64,000 nt of DNA, from NCBI RefSeq assembly GCF_001704415.2, contig NC_030819.1, positions 86,835,272 to 86,899,271 on the forward strand, read 5' to 3'. A program made the position numbers and the translations under genes. Position 1 is the stretch's first letter, and every line of letters begins with the position of its first letter. Positions 10,713 through 22,365 of the stretch are shown here, piece by piece. The DNA is from Capra hircus. Its lineage: Eukaryota > Chordata > Mammalia > Artiodactyla > Bovidae. The notes under the pieces were generated by a model. It saw only the letters and a list, made by a program, of their open reading frames with translations, searched no databases and was not told where the DNA came from.

Positions 10713-10812
10713 GGAATTTCCCAGTTACTAGATACTAAATTTCCTGGAGGTAACAACTTCATATTATTTGATGCTATAAATGGAATATTAAGTACCTTTT
10801 CCAATCTATATT

Positions 10813-10931
10813 GGCCTTCCTTCATAGCTCAGTTGGTAAAGAATTCACCTGAAATGCAGGAGATCTTGGTTCAATTTCTGGGTCAAGAAGATCTGCTGGA
10901 AAAGGGATAGGCTACCCACTCCAGTATTATT
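10813..10931 (+). repeat. Bov-tA SINE, 3'-truncated
   Basis: It starts at the tRNA-like head (ttccttcatagctcagttgg; box B 'ggttcaatttc') and stops within the Bov-A body at 'ccagtattat', where a second SINE begins. Confidence 0.88.
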
Positions 10932-11126
10932 GAGCTTCCCTTGTGCCTCAGCTGGTAAAGAATCTGCTTGCAGTGTGGGAGAACTGGGTTCGATCCCTGG
11001 GTTGGGAAGATCCCCTGAAGAAGGGAAAGGATACCCACTCCAGTATTCTGGCCTGGAGAATCCCATGGACTTTATTTTCCATGGGCAGGCAAAAAGTCGG
11101 ACACAACTGAGCAAATTTCACTTTCC
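10932..11126 (+). repeat. Bov-tA SINE, complete, directly abutting the previous one
   Basis: Head 'gagcttcccttgtgcctcag', box B 'ggttcgatccc', Bov-A body, and a tail ending in 'gcaaatttcacttt'. Both SINEs have the same orientation. The first one breaks off exactly where this one starts. Confidence 0.93.
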
Positions 11127-11165
11127 AAGCTATATCAGGCTTCAACTATCTACGTGCTTAATCAA

Positions 11166-12767
11166 TCAGTTCAGTTAAGTTGCTCAATCATATCTGAATC
11201 TTTGCCACTCCATGGACTGCAGCACAGCAGACTTCCCCGTCCATCACCAACTCCTGGAGCTTGCTCAAACTCAAGTCCACTGAGTTGGTTATGCCATCCA
11301 ACCATCTCATCCTCTGCTGTCCCCTTCTCCTACTGCCTTCAATCTTTCCCAGCATCAGGGTCTTTTCAAATAAGTCAGTTTTTTGCATCAAGTGGCCAAA
11401 GTATTGGAGCTTCAGCTTCAGTATCAGTCCTTTTAATAACTATTCAGGACTGATTTGCTTTAGGGTTGACTGGTTTGATCTCCTTGCTATCCAAGGGACT
11501 CAAGATTTTTCTCCAACACCACAGTTCAAATGTATCAATTCTTCGAGGCACAGCTTTCTTTATAATCAAACTCTTACATCTGTACATGACTACAGGGAAA
11601 ACCATAGCTTTGACTAGACAGATTTTTGTTGGCAAAGTAATGTCTCTTCTTTTTTATATGCTGTCTAGGTGGATCATAGCTTTTCTTCTAGGGAACAAGT
11701 GTCTTTTAATTTCACGGCTGCAGTCACCACCTGCAGTGATTTCGGAGCCCAAAAATAGAAAGTGTGTCACTGTTTCCATTGTTTCTCCATCTATTTGCCA
11801 TGAAGTGATGGAACTGGTTACCATGATCTTAGTTTTTTGAATGTTGAGTTTTAAGCCAACTGTTTTAACTTTAAGCCAACTCTTTCACTTTCATCAAGAG
11901 GGTCTTTAGTTCTTCTTCACTTTCTGCCATAAGGGTGGTGTCATCTGTATATCTGAGGTTATTTATATTTCTCCTGACAATCTTGATTCAAGTTTGTCCT
12001 TCATACAGCCTGGCATTTCACATGATGAACTCTGAATATAAGTTAAATAAGCAGGTGACAATATACATCTTTGATGTCCTCCTTTTGCTATTTGGAATCA
12101 GTTGTTGTTCCATGCGCAGTTCTGTTTCTTCTTGTCCTGCATACAGATTTCACAGGAGGCAGGTAAAGTGGTCTGGTATCACCATTTCTTTGAGAGTTTT
12201 CCACAGTTTCTTGTGATCCATACAGCCAAAGGATTTATTGTAGTTAATAAAGCAGAAGTAGATGTTTTCCTTGAACTCTCTTGCTTTTTCTATGATCCAA
12301 TTGATGTTGGCAATTTGATCTCTGTTCCTTTTCTAAATCCAGCTTGAAAATGTGCAAGTTCATGGTTCATGCACTGTTGAGGCCTGGCTTGGAAAATTTT
12401 GAGCACTATTTTACTAGTATGTGAGATGAATGAAGTTGTGTGGTAGTTTGAGCATTCATTGGCATTGCCTTTCTTTGGGATTGGAAAGAAAACTGACCTT
12501 TTCCAGTCCTGTGGCCACTAATGAGTTTTCCAAATTTGTTGGCATATTGAGTGCAGCACTTTCACAGCATCATCTTTTAGGATTCGAAATAGCTCGGTTG
12601 GAATTCCATCACCTCCACTAGCTTTGTTCATAGTGATGCTTCCTAAGGCCCACTTGCCTTTGCACTCCAGGATATCTCGCTTTAGAATCACACGGTCATA
12701 GTTACCTGGGTCATAAACATCTTTTGTGTATAGTTCTTCTGTGTATTTTGACACCTTTTCTTAATAT
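11166..12767 (-). mobile_element. BovB LINE 3' half (antisense)
   Basis: It starts with the reversed 3' tail (cagttcagttaagttgctca) and runs through RT motif C, motif A (near 12225-12260) and motif 1 into the central region. Minus-strand pieces are 12518-12754 (ITMNKASGGDGIPTELFRILKDDAVKVLHSICQQIWK) and 11444-11635. It is 5'-truncated at the 'PDNHD...YKK' region. There are several stops and frameshifts. Confidence 0.92.
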
Positions 12768-14248
12768 TGCACAGAGTCCAATGTGACTGAGTGGCTTTCA
12801 CTCATGTTGTTTAATCATTAAATGAGTATTTTAAGGAATAAATCCATCAAAATGTAGTAAGAAAGTAATATGTTCTGGTACAATGTAGGTTACTAGAAAA
12901 CCAAAAGACTGTTATTTACTCTCAATTTTCCAGGAAAATTCAACATGCAATCATTATCTCCCCAACAATCCTCAACAATACTTTAATTTGCCTTCATTAA
13001 AATATTTAAACATTAAAGCAACCATTTATCTCTCTGTAGCTTATTTATAAAATATGTAATAATATATTATTTATGTTTATAAAATGTAACTTATATATAA
13101 AATGTTTCTATCAAATAGAAGTTTAAATAGTCAATGCAAAGTTATTAACATTTTATATTTGTTCATAAATTTACATATGTGATCTACAGTAAGAATGGGA
13201 TTATAGCAAAGATAATGGTTATTTTGACCTGTAGTATGTGATAAAGTAAGAAAAAAATGAAGGGTACTATATTTTTTAGTACTAACAAAGTCCAATTTCC
13301 CTATTTTTATTAACACATATTTGGGGACTAACTTGAGAGATTAACAAATTTTTCCAAGACCTTAGAACTTAGTAAGAGAAGATGACTGGATTAAGATTCA
13401 AGTATGCTTGGTTTAAAGATGTACAAATTAATGTGCCCAAAGGATTAAAAAAAATGGAAATAAAAGAAGAACAATATAAAGGAGGAAAATATAATGATGA
13501 GATTAAAATTCAAAGGTCTAAATATTGTTTTCTGTATTTAACCTGTTTGCGACTTTAAAAATTTTTCCCAGTGCAGATTAGAAAGTTAATTGCATTACAT
13601 TCTCCCTAGTGATAAGTTAAATAGCAAAATAAGAGGAAAAAAGAATAAGAAACTATATATATATGATAAGTGACAAAATGAAACTTGGCAAATTTATTTT
13701 AATGGTTAATATCTCACTACAAACATAATTAAATTTAATTTTTTTACATTCAAATGGCTATATGATGTTATAGCTGTATGTATAGTTATTGGTTTATAAT
13801 TTACAATATGAAGTTAGATAGGAGTTATATCCATGGAGATACTTCATTAATGGTTATGTAGTATGTTACAACACTTAAAAACTATAGCCCAGGGACATGG
13901 TAATACAGAAATATAACAGAAGTAGTCAAATCAGAATTATCCACTTTTGTTTATCAGTATTACTAATTAACTTTCAACCCATAAAAACCATTATTTCCTT
14001 GTCAGTATATTAATAAATACTGACATGCTACCTAATTAAGATAAAAAGTAAGAAACATTTTGGCAACATACTGGCATTGGTAAAATACTGACAAACATAG
14101 AGTGAAATTCCTAGAAATATGTTTAAATATCATTTTCCAGTGGATATAATTGAACAATCTCTGATCCAACATTATCTAATTTTTTGGAATAGCAGAATGT
14201 TAATTGATCATAGACACATTCCTTCTCCAAACAAATCAACAGTTCATT
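12768..14248. other. AT-rich unique intergenic sequence
   Basis: I see no recognisable repeat, exon-like open frame or structured RNA here. It is AT-rich with scattered homopolymer A/T runs and a short TATATATATA run near 13652-13663. It may contain ancient repeats too diverged for recognition by eye. Confidence 0.6.
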
Positions 14249-14300
14249 TTTTTTTTTAGATTTTTATTTTTACTTTATTTTACTTTACAATACTGTATTG
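14249..14300 (-). mobile_element. L1 3' tip (antisense, about 50 bp)
   Basis: 'ttttactttacaatactgta' here is the reverse complement of the terminal part of the L1 at 9690-9720. It is a severely 5'-truncated L1 insertion consisting of a T-rich tail and about 30 nt of 3' UTR. Confidence 0.75.
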
Positions 14301-15248
14301 GTTAATTAATACTTTAAATGTAATTGAAAAAAAGTTACTCAAGCATTTTGGGTAAACTCTTAAACTGTAAACAATTATTCTCATAAAACTCTTAAAAGAT
14401 GCACATTGCTGAGGCTTATATTTTCTGAGCTTAAGTAGTATGAGAAAAATACTTGGACTATTATGTAATTTTAATTTGATATGATAGCATTTGGGTTCAT
14501 ATTTTATAACTTAGTCCACTCCACTTTTCTTTCAACTGTAGGCTTTAAAAATGGGATTTTCTTGTGCTGTTTAAACATATGTCTTATTTCCAATAGTATA
14601 TATGACAAACATGAGCTAATTAACTATAATTAACATGAAACCCATTATAAGGAAACAGAAAGTCTAGATAAACTTGTGAAAGTTGTGTGCTCATCTTGTA
14701 ATTAAAATAACAAGTCAAAATGCCATAATTTCACTAAGCTGGAAATTTATGCACTACATTAGAGAAAGATAACATTTTCATGCACAGTTAGTTTGAGCAT
14801 GTATGACTATACTTTATGATCAAAACCAATGCAGTTAAAAAAATCTTCCAATCAGTCTTAACAGTACAAAAACAGTACCAAAAAAATGTATTGACACAAT
14901 TTAAAACAAAATGGATTATTTGCAGAGAGTTCCTACATGTAACAAGAATGATGACCAGAGACGTTTTAAACAAAAGAGAGAGACAAACACACTGACAGAA
15001 GCAGAAAAATAATGGTTAGAATAACTAATAACTATGTGTTTTGTTATTTGCAAGGGTACCAAATAGTTTGTTTCAGTAATAGCCAGCTTTATAATACTGG
15101 ACTTTATTATGCCGTGTACAAAATGACCTATGGCCAGTTGCAACTAATCTTTAGTTGTTGTATGTAAGTGTGCTTAACATATACATAGATCAACTTCAAC
15201 TAATCACATTTTTCATCAATATGAAGCAAAGCTGGTATTTAACTTTAT
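14301..15248. other. AT-rich unique intergenic sequence
   Basis: No gene, repeat or motif recognised. The open stretches on either strand are short and have no family resemblance. Confidence 0.6.
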
Positions 15249-15455
15249 AATTGCCTATGGTGGCTCAGATGATAAAGTGTCTGTCTACAATGAGGGAGAC
15301 CTGGGTTCGATCCCTGGGTCAGGAAGAACTCCTGGAGAAGGAAATGGCAATCCACTCCAGTACTATTTCCTGGAAAATCCCATGGACAGAGGAGCCTGGT
15401 AAGTTATAGTCCATGGGGTCGCAAAGAGTCAGACACAACTGAACAACTTCACTTT
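15249..15455 (+). repeat. Bov-tA SINE
   Basis: Head 'tggctcagatgataaagtgt' (box A-like), box B 'gggttcgatcc', Bov-A body (cctggagaaggaaatggcaa), and tail with 'gagtcagacacaactgaac'. Short flanking 'actttat' copies (15242-15248, 15451-15457) may be the TSD. Confidence 0.93.
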
Positions 15456-16086
15456 ATCATCACATCATTGTTACCTAAAGCTCAAGGTGTCATCCTTTTT
15501 CCAAATTTTTTTTTAACATATAATAACTGCATTTGATATTTCAGCTACATCATTTCACTTATAATAACCGTTTTATCCTACACTCTTTAATGAGTCTTTT
15601 ATTTGGTTTTTGGATATTTGCTTCATTGTCTTAATATAAAGAAGTGTAAAATAGAAATTAATATCTATAGTAGTTGCATACTTCTGTTTTAAAGGTTATA
15701 TTTCATCATTTAGTCTGTAGAATTCTTTATATAGAATATCATTTTTCTTTTAATTTCCTTTGCTCTAGGGAAGATATTTTACCAAATAGATGAAGTACTG
15801 CTCAAACCCTTCTCCAAATATACTACTTGACTATAAAATTACCATCTTTTTTAAAGTTATATATAATATGTTCTATATTATATAATGAAAATAATAAAAT
15901 TTCACGCACTGACAAACTGCATATTTCCCTGAGTTTTTACACATTTATTGTGTATAATTTGAAATATTTTAATTTCTCAGTTGTAAATAAAGTTTTTAAA
16001 GGAACAGGCTCATTTCCATTGCTTTTAAACCACTAAAATTAAGGTATACGGGAATTTCATTCTTACTAAATAAATTATAGGAATAT
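15456..16086. other. AT-rich unique intergenic sequence
   Basis: No repeat or coding signal recognised. Long A/T-rich runs. Confidence 0.55.
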
Positions 16087-16456
16087 TTAGTCAGTTCAAG
16101 CTACCACAACAAAATTCTATACAATTTTGGGTAGTTTAAACATCAGAGATTAATTTCCTCACAGTTCTAAAGTCTGAAAATGTGTGAGATCCAGCATGAT
16201 CAAGTTATGTTGGAAGCTCTCTTTCTGGCTTATAGATACTGTAATCTCACTGTGTCCTCGCAAGGAAGAGACACAGCTCAGGTGTCTCTCTTATTATAAT
16301 GGCAGTAATACCATCTTGAGGCCCCCATCATATTGCTTTATCTAAACCCAATTGCCTTCTAAAGGCCCCATCTCCAAACACCACCACTTTGAAAGTTAGA
16401 GCTTTAACATATGAAATTCGAAGGGGGAACACAATTCAGTTCATAGCATCAAGTTT
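16087..16456 (-). mobile_element. MLT1-type LTR (MaLR, ERVL-related), antisense and old
   Basis: The plus strand shows diagnostic reversed MLT1 blocks: 'taatttcctcacagttctaa', 'ctcactgtgtcctcgcaagg', 'aggccccatctccaaacacc' and 'gaacacaattcagttcatag'. The block order and spacing agree with an LTR of about 370 bp. Many substitutions suit an ancient mammalian insertion older than the bovine elements here. No internal retroviral sequence is attached. Confidence 0.75.
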
Positions 16457-17734
16457 TATATCCAAAACTCTCCAATCTGAAACCGTTGTAAGAAGCATAT
16501 GTAAATGACCAAAGGTTTGAAAATTTGTCTTCAAACGACTATCATTTAATTCATAAGCACTTATACAAAGAAAGTAGTTGAGGGTGGAGAGAGTTGTTTA
16601 TATCAAAATCTACAGACATTCCAAATAAATTTAAAAAACTTTAATACCTACATTTGCATACTATTTTATAGAAAATCAGGTAATTTCAAAGATACTGTCT
16701 TTTATACATATCTAAAGTGATAAACCTACTTTAGACCTTTTCATTTTTTTCTTATTGATACTGTTTCAAAAACTCTGTTTCTTGGGATCATCATGCTGTT
16801 TGTGGTTACCTAAAATCCAAAGAAATAAGTAGACAAGTCCCCTACTCTGAATCTTTGCTATATCAAAGCTGATGTTAATACAGCCTGTCATATTAAAGGA
16901 CATTTTGAGTTGAGAGGAAAACAGCAAAGCAATTCTCTTACTAAAGATCTCCCAGGATAATCCTCTCTCATGCAGGTGACAAAGTGAAATTCCAATTCTG
17001 AGCAGAGGTCAGTCCTTCATGATATATAGGTCAATATGATAACTTTTACCTAAAACTTCACTCTTTACCAAAAAAAAAAAAAAGTCTCTGTTCTTTCATA
17101 GATATTTTATTTGCTGTATTTCTGCAGAGGCTGAATATTCCTTGAAAGAGTACATGACTGATTTAATTTCTTTATACCTGAATAATTTAAGTATTTATAG
17201 GCAGAATGAAAGTGGACAAAGACAGATAATCAGCCCAACACAATATTGCATTTCAATAAGTACCACATGTGGGTTTTCTTTAGCTTCTCCTTACAGATTC
17301 TACAAATACATCATTGTCAGCAAACATTTTGTCAATATAAATTATTTTATGTCAATGAATCTCTCTGTGAGTTGCTCTACAATTTGAATCATTAATGCTC
17401 CTTCTGGGGAAAAAAAAAACAGTCATTTTGGTTACGTTTTACCAAATTGCAATTCTGATGGAACTAGGAAATAATGAAATTCAATTAAAGAAAGAAAATG
17501 GGGAAGAAATGAGAGGTAATAATTATTAAGTTAATTGAAAATGAATGAAATTATATGTCAAAAACAACAGATTTGCACTTCCTTGACCCCTAGCACGTTC
17601 ATGAAAAAAATTCATAAGTTATCAAATGGTTCTTTTATTTTAGAAGATGGTATTATTCAAAATGAGATATTATTTCAATGTATGTTGCATACTCAGAGAA
17701 TTTAGAGTCAGAATTCAAGTATCATGATTAAAAC
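16457..17734. other. AT-rich unique intergenic sequence
   Basis: No exon, RNA gene or repeat recognised. Contains an A13 tract near 17070-17082 and an A-run near 17410. Confidence 0.55.
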
Positions 17735-18580
17735 AATTCAGTTCAGTTCAATTCAGTTCAGTTCAGTTCAGTTCGGTTCAGTGGGTCAGTCATGTCCAAC
17801 TTTGTGACCCCATGAATCACAGCACGCCAGGCCTCCCTGTCCATCACCAACTCCCGGGGTTCACTCAGACTCACGTCCATCGAGTCAGTGATGCCATCCA
17901 GCCATCTCATCTTCTGTCATCCCCTTCTCTTCCTGCCCCCAATCCCTCTGAGCATCAGAGTCTTTTCCAATGAGTCAACTCTTCACATGAGGTGGCCAAA
18001 GTACTGGAGTTTCAGCTTTAGCTTCATTCCCTCCAAAGAAATCCCAGGGCTGATCTTCTTTAGAATGGACTGGTTGGATCTCCTTGCAGTCCAAGGGATT
18101 CTCAAGATTCTTCTCCAACACCACAGTTCAAAAGCATCAATTCTTCGGCACTCAGCTTTCTTCACAGTCAAACTCTTACATCCATACATGACCACTAGAA
18201 AAAACATAGCCTTGACTAGACGGACCTTTGTTGGCAAAGTAATGTCTCTGCTTTTGAATATACTTTCTAGGTTGGTCATAACTTTTCTACCAAGGAGCAA
18301 GCGTCTTTTAATTTCATGGCAGCAGTCACCATCTGCAGTGATTTTGGAGCCCCCCAAAAATAAACTCTGCCACTGTTTCCACTGTTTCCCCATCTATTTC
18401 CCATGAAGTGATGGGACCAGATGCCATGATCTTTGTTTTCTGAATGTTGAGCTTTAAGCCAACTTTTTCACTCTCCTCTTTCACTTTCATCAAGAGGCTT
18501 TTGAGTTCCTCTTCACTTTCTGCCATAAGAGTGGTGTCATCTGCATATCTGAGGTTATTGATATTTCTCTCCACAATCTT
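17735..18580 (-). mobile_element. BovB LINE 3' fragment (antisense) with long (TTCAG)n tail
   Basis: It begins with the repeated ttcag tail (17737-17780), then the reversed 3' UTR, the ORF2 C-terminus (18100-18260) and RT motif C. Minus strand 18326-18574 contains RYADDTTLMAESEEELKSLL with the YADD box intact. Truncation at 18580 lies just upstream of motif C. A small shift occurs at the run of C near 18350. Confidence 0.93.
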
Positions 18581-18831
18581 ACATAATTAATAAAGATACT
18601 TAAATTGCCTTATTTCTCTACTCCAGTTCACCAGATGCCTTTTTTTTTTTGTCTTCTTCTGTCCTCCAAGTTCATTATTTATTATCATGAATACTCCCTT
18701 AGAGTTCCATCCAGAGTTTGAAACTCACATAAGAAAGCACATTTACTAAAGAAAGTAATCAAGGCTATGGGATTTTCCTGGAAATTCCTAGTCTGAAATA
18801 CCCCAAGTGTGACACAGATTTGGATGGAAGT

Positions 18832-19408
18832 AAATCACTGCAGAAGGTGACTGCAGCCATGAAATTAAAAGATTCTTACTCCTTGGAAGAAAAGTTATGA
18901 CTAACCTAGATAGTATATTCAAAAGCAGAGACATTACTTTGCTGACTAAGGTCTGTCTAGTCAAGGCTATGGTTTTACCTGTGGTCATGTATGGATGTGA
19001 GAGTTGGACTATGAAGAAGGCTGAGCACCGAAGAATTAATGCTTTTGAATTGTGGTGTTGGAGAAGACTCTTGAGAGTCCCTTGGACTGCAAGGGGATCC
19101 AACCAGTCCATTCTGAAGGAGATCAACCCTGGGATTTCTTTGGAAGGAATGATGCTAAAGCGGAAGCTCCAGTTCTTTGGCCACCTCATATGAACAGTTG
19201 ACTCATTGGAAAAGACTCTGATGCTGGGAGGGATTGGAGACAGGAGGAGAAGGGGACGACCGAGGATGAGATGGCTGGATGGCATCACTGACTCGATGGA
19301 CGTGAGTCTGAGTGACCTCCAGGAGATGGTGATGGACAGGGAGGCCTGGCATGCTGCGATTCATGGGGTTGCAGAGTCAGACACGACTGAGCGACTGAAC
19401 TGAACTGA
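18832..19408 (+). mobile_element. BovB LINE 3' fragment (sense)
   Basis: It starts at 'aaatcactgcagaaggtgac' and runs to the actgaactga tail. Plus-strand pieces 18897-19193 (MTNLDSIFKSRDITLLTKV, then CWRRLLRVPWTARGSNQSIL) and 19206-19403 cover the BovB ORF2 C-terminus. Together with 17735-18580 it forms a large inverted pair. Confidence 0.93.
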
Positions 19409-19618
19409 GGATCTTCCTTGGTAGCTCAGACGGTAAAGCGCCTGCCTACAGTGTGGGAGACCTGGGTTCAGTCCCTGGATCAGGAAGATCTCCTAGGGAA
19501 GGAAATGGCAACCCACTCTAGTATTCTTGCCTGGAAAATCCCATGGTCGGAGGAACCTGGTTAAGCTACAGCTAGTAGGGTCGCAAAGAGTCGGACATGA
19601 CTGAGCTACCTCATTTAC
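19409..19618 (+). repeat. Bov-tA SINE at the end of a BovB tail
   Basis: The head 'ttccttggtagctcagacgg' follows directly on the BovB actgaactga tail. Box B is 'ggttcagtccc', then the Bov-A body and tail (gagtcggacatgactgagct). No clear TSD. Confidence 0.92.
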
Positions 19619-19805
19619 TCAGGAGGAGCCAAAGCACTGCCAAATCTAATGTAAATTATCTTATGTGGTTTTCAATTTGTATTTAACAAACATAATTTAC
19701 TATATTTTGATTCTTAGAATGCTGACTGTGGAGTGTGCCTACCTTGTGACACTGACCAGTTCATCATGCCTCGCAAACTGCTTTCTGGCTTGTTATATGG
19801 GATTA

Positions 19806-20012
19806 GGGGGCTACCCCCATGGCTCAGTGGTAAATAATCCACGTGCAGTGTAGAAGACACAGGAGATGCGGATCTGACCCTTGGGTAAGGAAGATCCCCT
19901 GGAGAAGGAGATGGTAACCCACTCCAATATTTTTGCCTGAAAAATTCCATGGACAGAGGTACCTGGTGGGATATAGTCCACAGGACCACACAAAATCAGA
20001 CATGACTACATG
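19806..20012 (+). repeat. Bov-tA SINE, diverged
   Basis: The head 'ctacccccatggctcagtgg' is degenerate. The Bov-A body is 'ctggagaaggagatggtaac', and the tail contains 'aaatcagacatgactacatg'. It has more substitutions than neighbouring SINEs, so it is probably older. Confidence 0.85.
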
Positions 20013-20711
20013 GCTAAGCATGCATGTGTATGCAGATTTGAACACCTGATATTAGATTGCTATGAAGATTGAATTGTGCAAATTACATCTGATTATTCTA
20101 CCCTATCTAAGAACATAGATGTATAATAAAAGGATATAAGTCTTACAAACTATGAATTCACTACTGTGAGACAGTAAAACTATGATGACACATATATCAA
20201 TTCTTATGGCTGAGTGGTGTCTTAGAGTTGAAATTACTATACCTTGTTATTTTGCTATATATTCCTTTGATATAAATGACCCCAAATTAATTTCTATGAC
20301 AGAATTGCAGCACCAGAGACTTTTTGCAATAAATGTAAAGCTCTAAATGCTTTTTAAAAGTGTGTTTGGATGCAGTTGAATATAACTAATGCATAAATAT
20401 TTCTGCTTCTATAGGACATATTAGTCTAAACTTACCAACATCAAATGATACCAGCAAGAAAATAAACAAGAAATAAATTTATGCTTGGAAGAAGAGTGAA
20501 GAAACTAATATTGGCTTTTACAAAGCAGTCACCTAATACCCTACATATATATCATGCCTTTGGTGTCTCATCACCAAAGCTTATGAAGCTTATAAGGAAG
20601 AAAACACACACACATATAGAAATAAGCAAAAACAATAAAGTTTCACTGGACTTGAAAGTTAGCTATTCTCATTTGTAAAACATTTAAAATACTGATCTTC
20701 TGAATCAGATT
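20013..20711. other. AT-rich unique intergenic sequence
   Basis: No coding or repeat signal recognised. A short (CA)n run occurs near 20607-20613. Confidence 0.55.
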
Positions 20712-22365
20712 GCTTTACATTTTTTATTGAAGGATAAATGCTTTACAGAATTTTGTAGTTTTCTCTCATACATCAACAAGAATCGTCCATACAAGAATAT
20801 ACAATGGAGAAAAGACAATCTGTTTAACAAATGGTGCTGGGAAAACCGATCAACCACTTGTAAAAAAAAATGAAACTAGAACACTTTCTAACACCATACA
20901 CAAAAATAAACTCAAAATGGATTAAAGATCTAAATGTAAGGCTACAAACTATAAAACTCCTAGAGGAAAACATACACAAAACACTCTCTGACATAAATCA
21001 TAGCAGGATCCTCTATGACCCACTTCCCAGACTAATGGAAATAAAAGCAAAAATAAACAAATGGGATCTAATTAAACATAAAATCTTTTGCACAACAAAG
21101 GAAACGATAAGCAAAATAAAAAGATAGCCTTCAGAATGGGAGAAAATAATATCAAATGAAGCAACTGACAATTAATTTCAAAAATATACAAGCAACTCCT
21201 GCAGCTAAATTCCAGAAAAAAATATATGACCCAATCAGAAATAATCCAGAGAACTAAACAGTCATTTCTCCAAAGAAGTCACACAGATGGCTAACAAACA
21301 CATGAAAAGATGTTTAACATCATTCATTATCAAAAAAATGCAAATCAAAATTACAATGAGGTACCACCTCACACTGGTCAGAATGCTGCTATCCAAAAAG
21401 TCTACAAATAGTAAATAGTGGAGAGGGTGCAGAGAAAAAGAAACCCTCTTGCACTGTTAGTGGCAATGCAAACTAGTAGAGCCACTATGGAGAAGAGGGT
21501 GGAGATTTCTTAAAAAACTGGAAATAGAACTGCCATATGACCCAGCAATCCCACTGCTGGGCATACACACCAAGGAAACAAGAATTGAAAGAGACATATG
21601 TACCCCAATGTTCATTGCAGCACTGTTTCTAATAGCCAGGACATGGAAGCAACCTAGATGTCCATCAGCAGGCGAATGGATAAGAAAGCTGTGGTACATA
21701 TATGTAATGAAATATTACTCAGCTATTAAAAAGAATGCATCTGAATCAGTTCTAATGAGGTGGATGAAACTGGAGCCTATTATACAGAGCGAAGTAAGTC
21801 AGAAAGAGAAACACCAATACAGTATATTAATGCATATATATGAAATTTAGAAAGATGGTAATGATGACCCTATATGCGAGACAGCAAAGGAGACACAAAT
21901 GTATAGAATAGTCTTTTGGACTCTGTGGGAGAAAGCAAGGATGGGATGATTTGAGAGAACAGCATTGAAACATATATATTATCATATGTGAAATATATCA
22001 CCAGTATAGATTTGATGCATGAGACAGAGTGCTCAGGGCTGGTGCACTGGGATAACCTTGAGGGATGGGATGGGGAAGGAAGTGGGAGGGGGGTTCAGGA
22101 TGGGGAATACATGTACACCTATGGCTGATTCATGTGATTGTATGGCAAAAGCCACTACAATATTGCAAAGTAATTAGCCTCTAATTAAAATAAATTAAAA
22201 AAAAAGAATCAGCCATAGGTACACCCATGTTCCCTCCTTCCCACATCCCTCCCCATCCCTCCCTTCAGCGTGTTACAGAGCCCCTGTTTGAGTTCCCTGA
22301 GTCATACAGCAAATTCCCATTGGCTAACTATTTTACATATTGTATTGTAAACATAGCATCCCTCT
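20712..22365 (-). mobile_element. Old L1 3' UTR (antisense), split by a younger L1
   Basis: Left part 20712-20790 (ttgaaggataaatgctttac) and right part 22217-22365 (ataggtacacccatgttccc, then gttacagagcccctgtttga) are adjoining pieces of a reversed L1 3' UTR. The intervening 20791-22203 is a sense L1 with its own 13-bp TSD. Confidence 0.82.
20791..22203 (+). mobile_element. 5'-truncated L1 (ORF2 C-terminus plus 3' UTR)
   Basis: It starts inside ORF2 (acaagaatatacaatggaga) and includes degenerate pieces at 20870-21127 (FLTPYTKINSKWIKDLNVR) and 21608-21850 (FIAALFLIARTWKQP), then the 3' UTR and an A-tail. TSD: 'aagaatcgtccat' at 20778-20790 and 'aagaatcagccat' at 22204-22216, with two mismatches. 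The two open pieces are in different frames with stops between, so no protein is expected. Confidence 0.93.

Noticed and set aside
17737..17780. CRISPR-like or satellite repeat of ttcag units
   Set aside because: It is the pentanucleotide 3' tail of BovB, seen at the 3' edge of many copies; there are no spacers.
18788..19288. A 166-codon minus-strand open frame resembling other predicted bovine proteins
   Set aside because: It is the recurrent antisense frame of BovB ORF2. Reported as a pattern, not as a gene.
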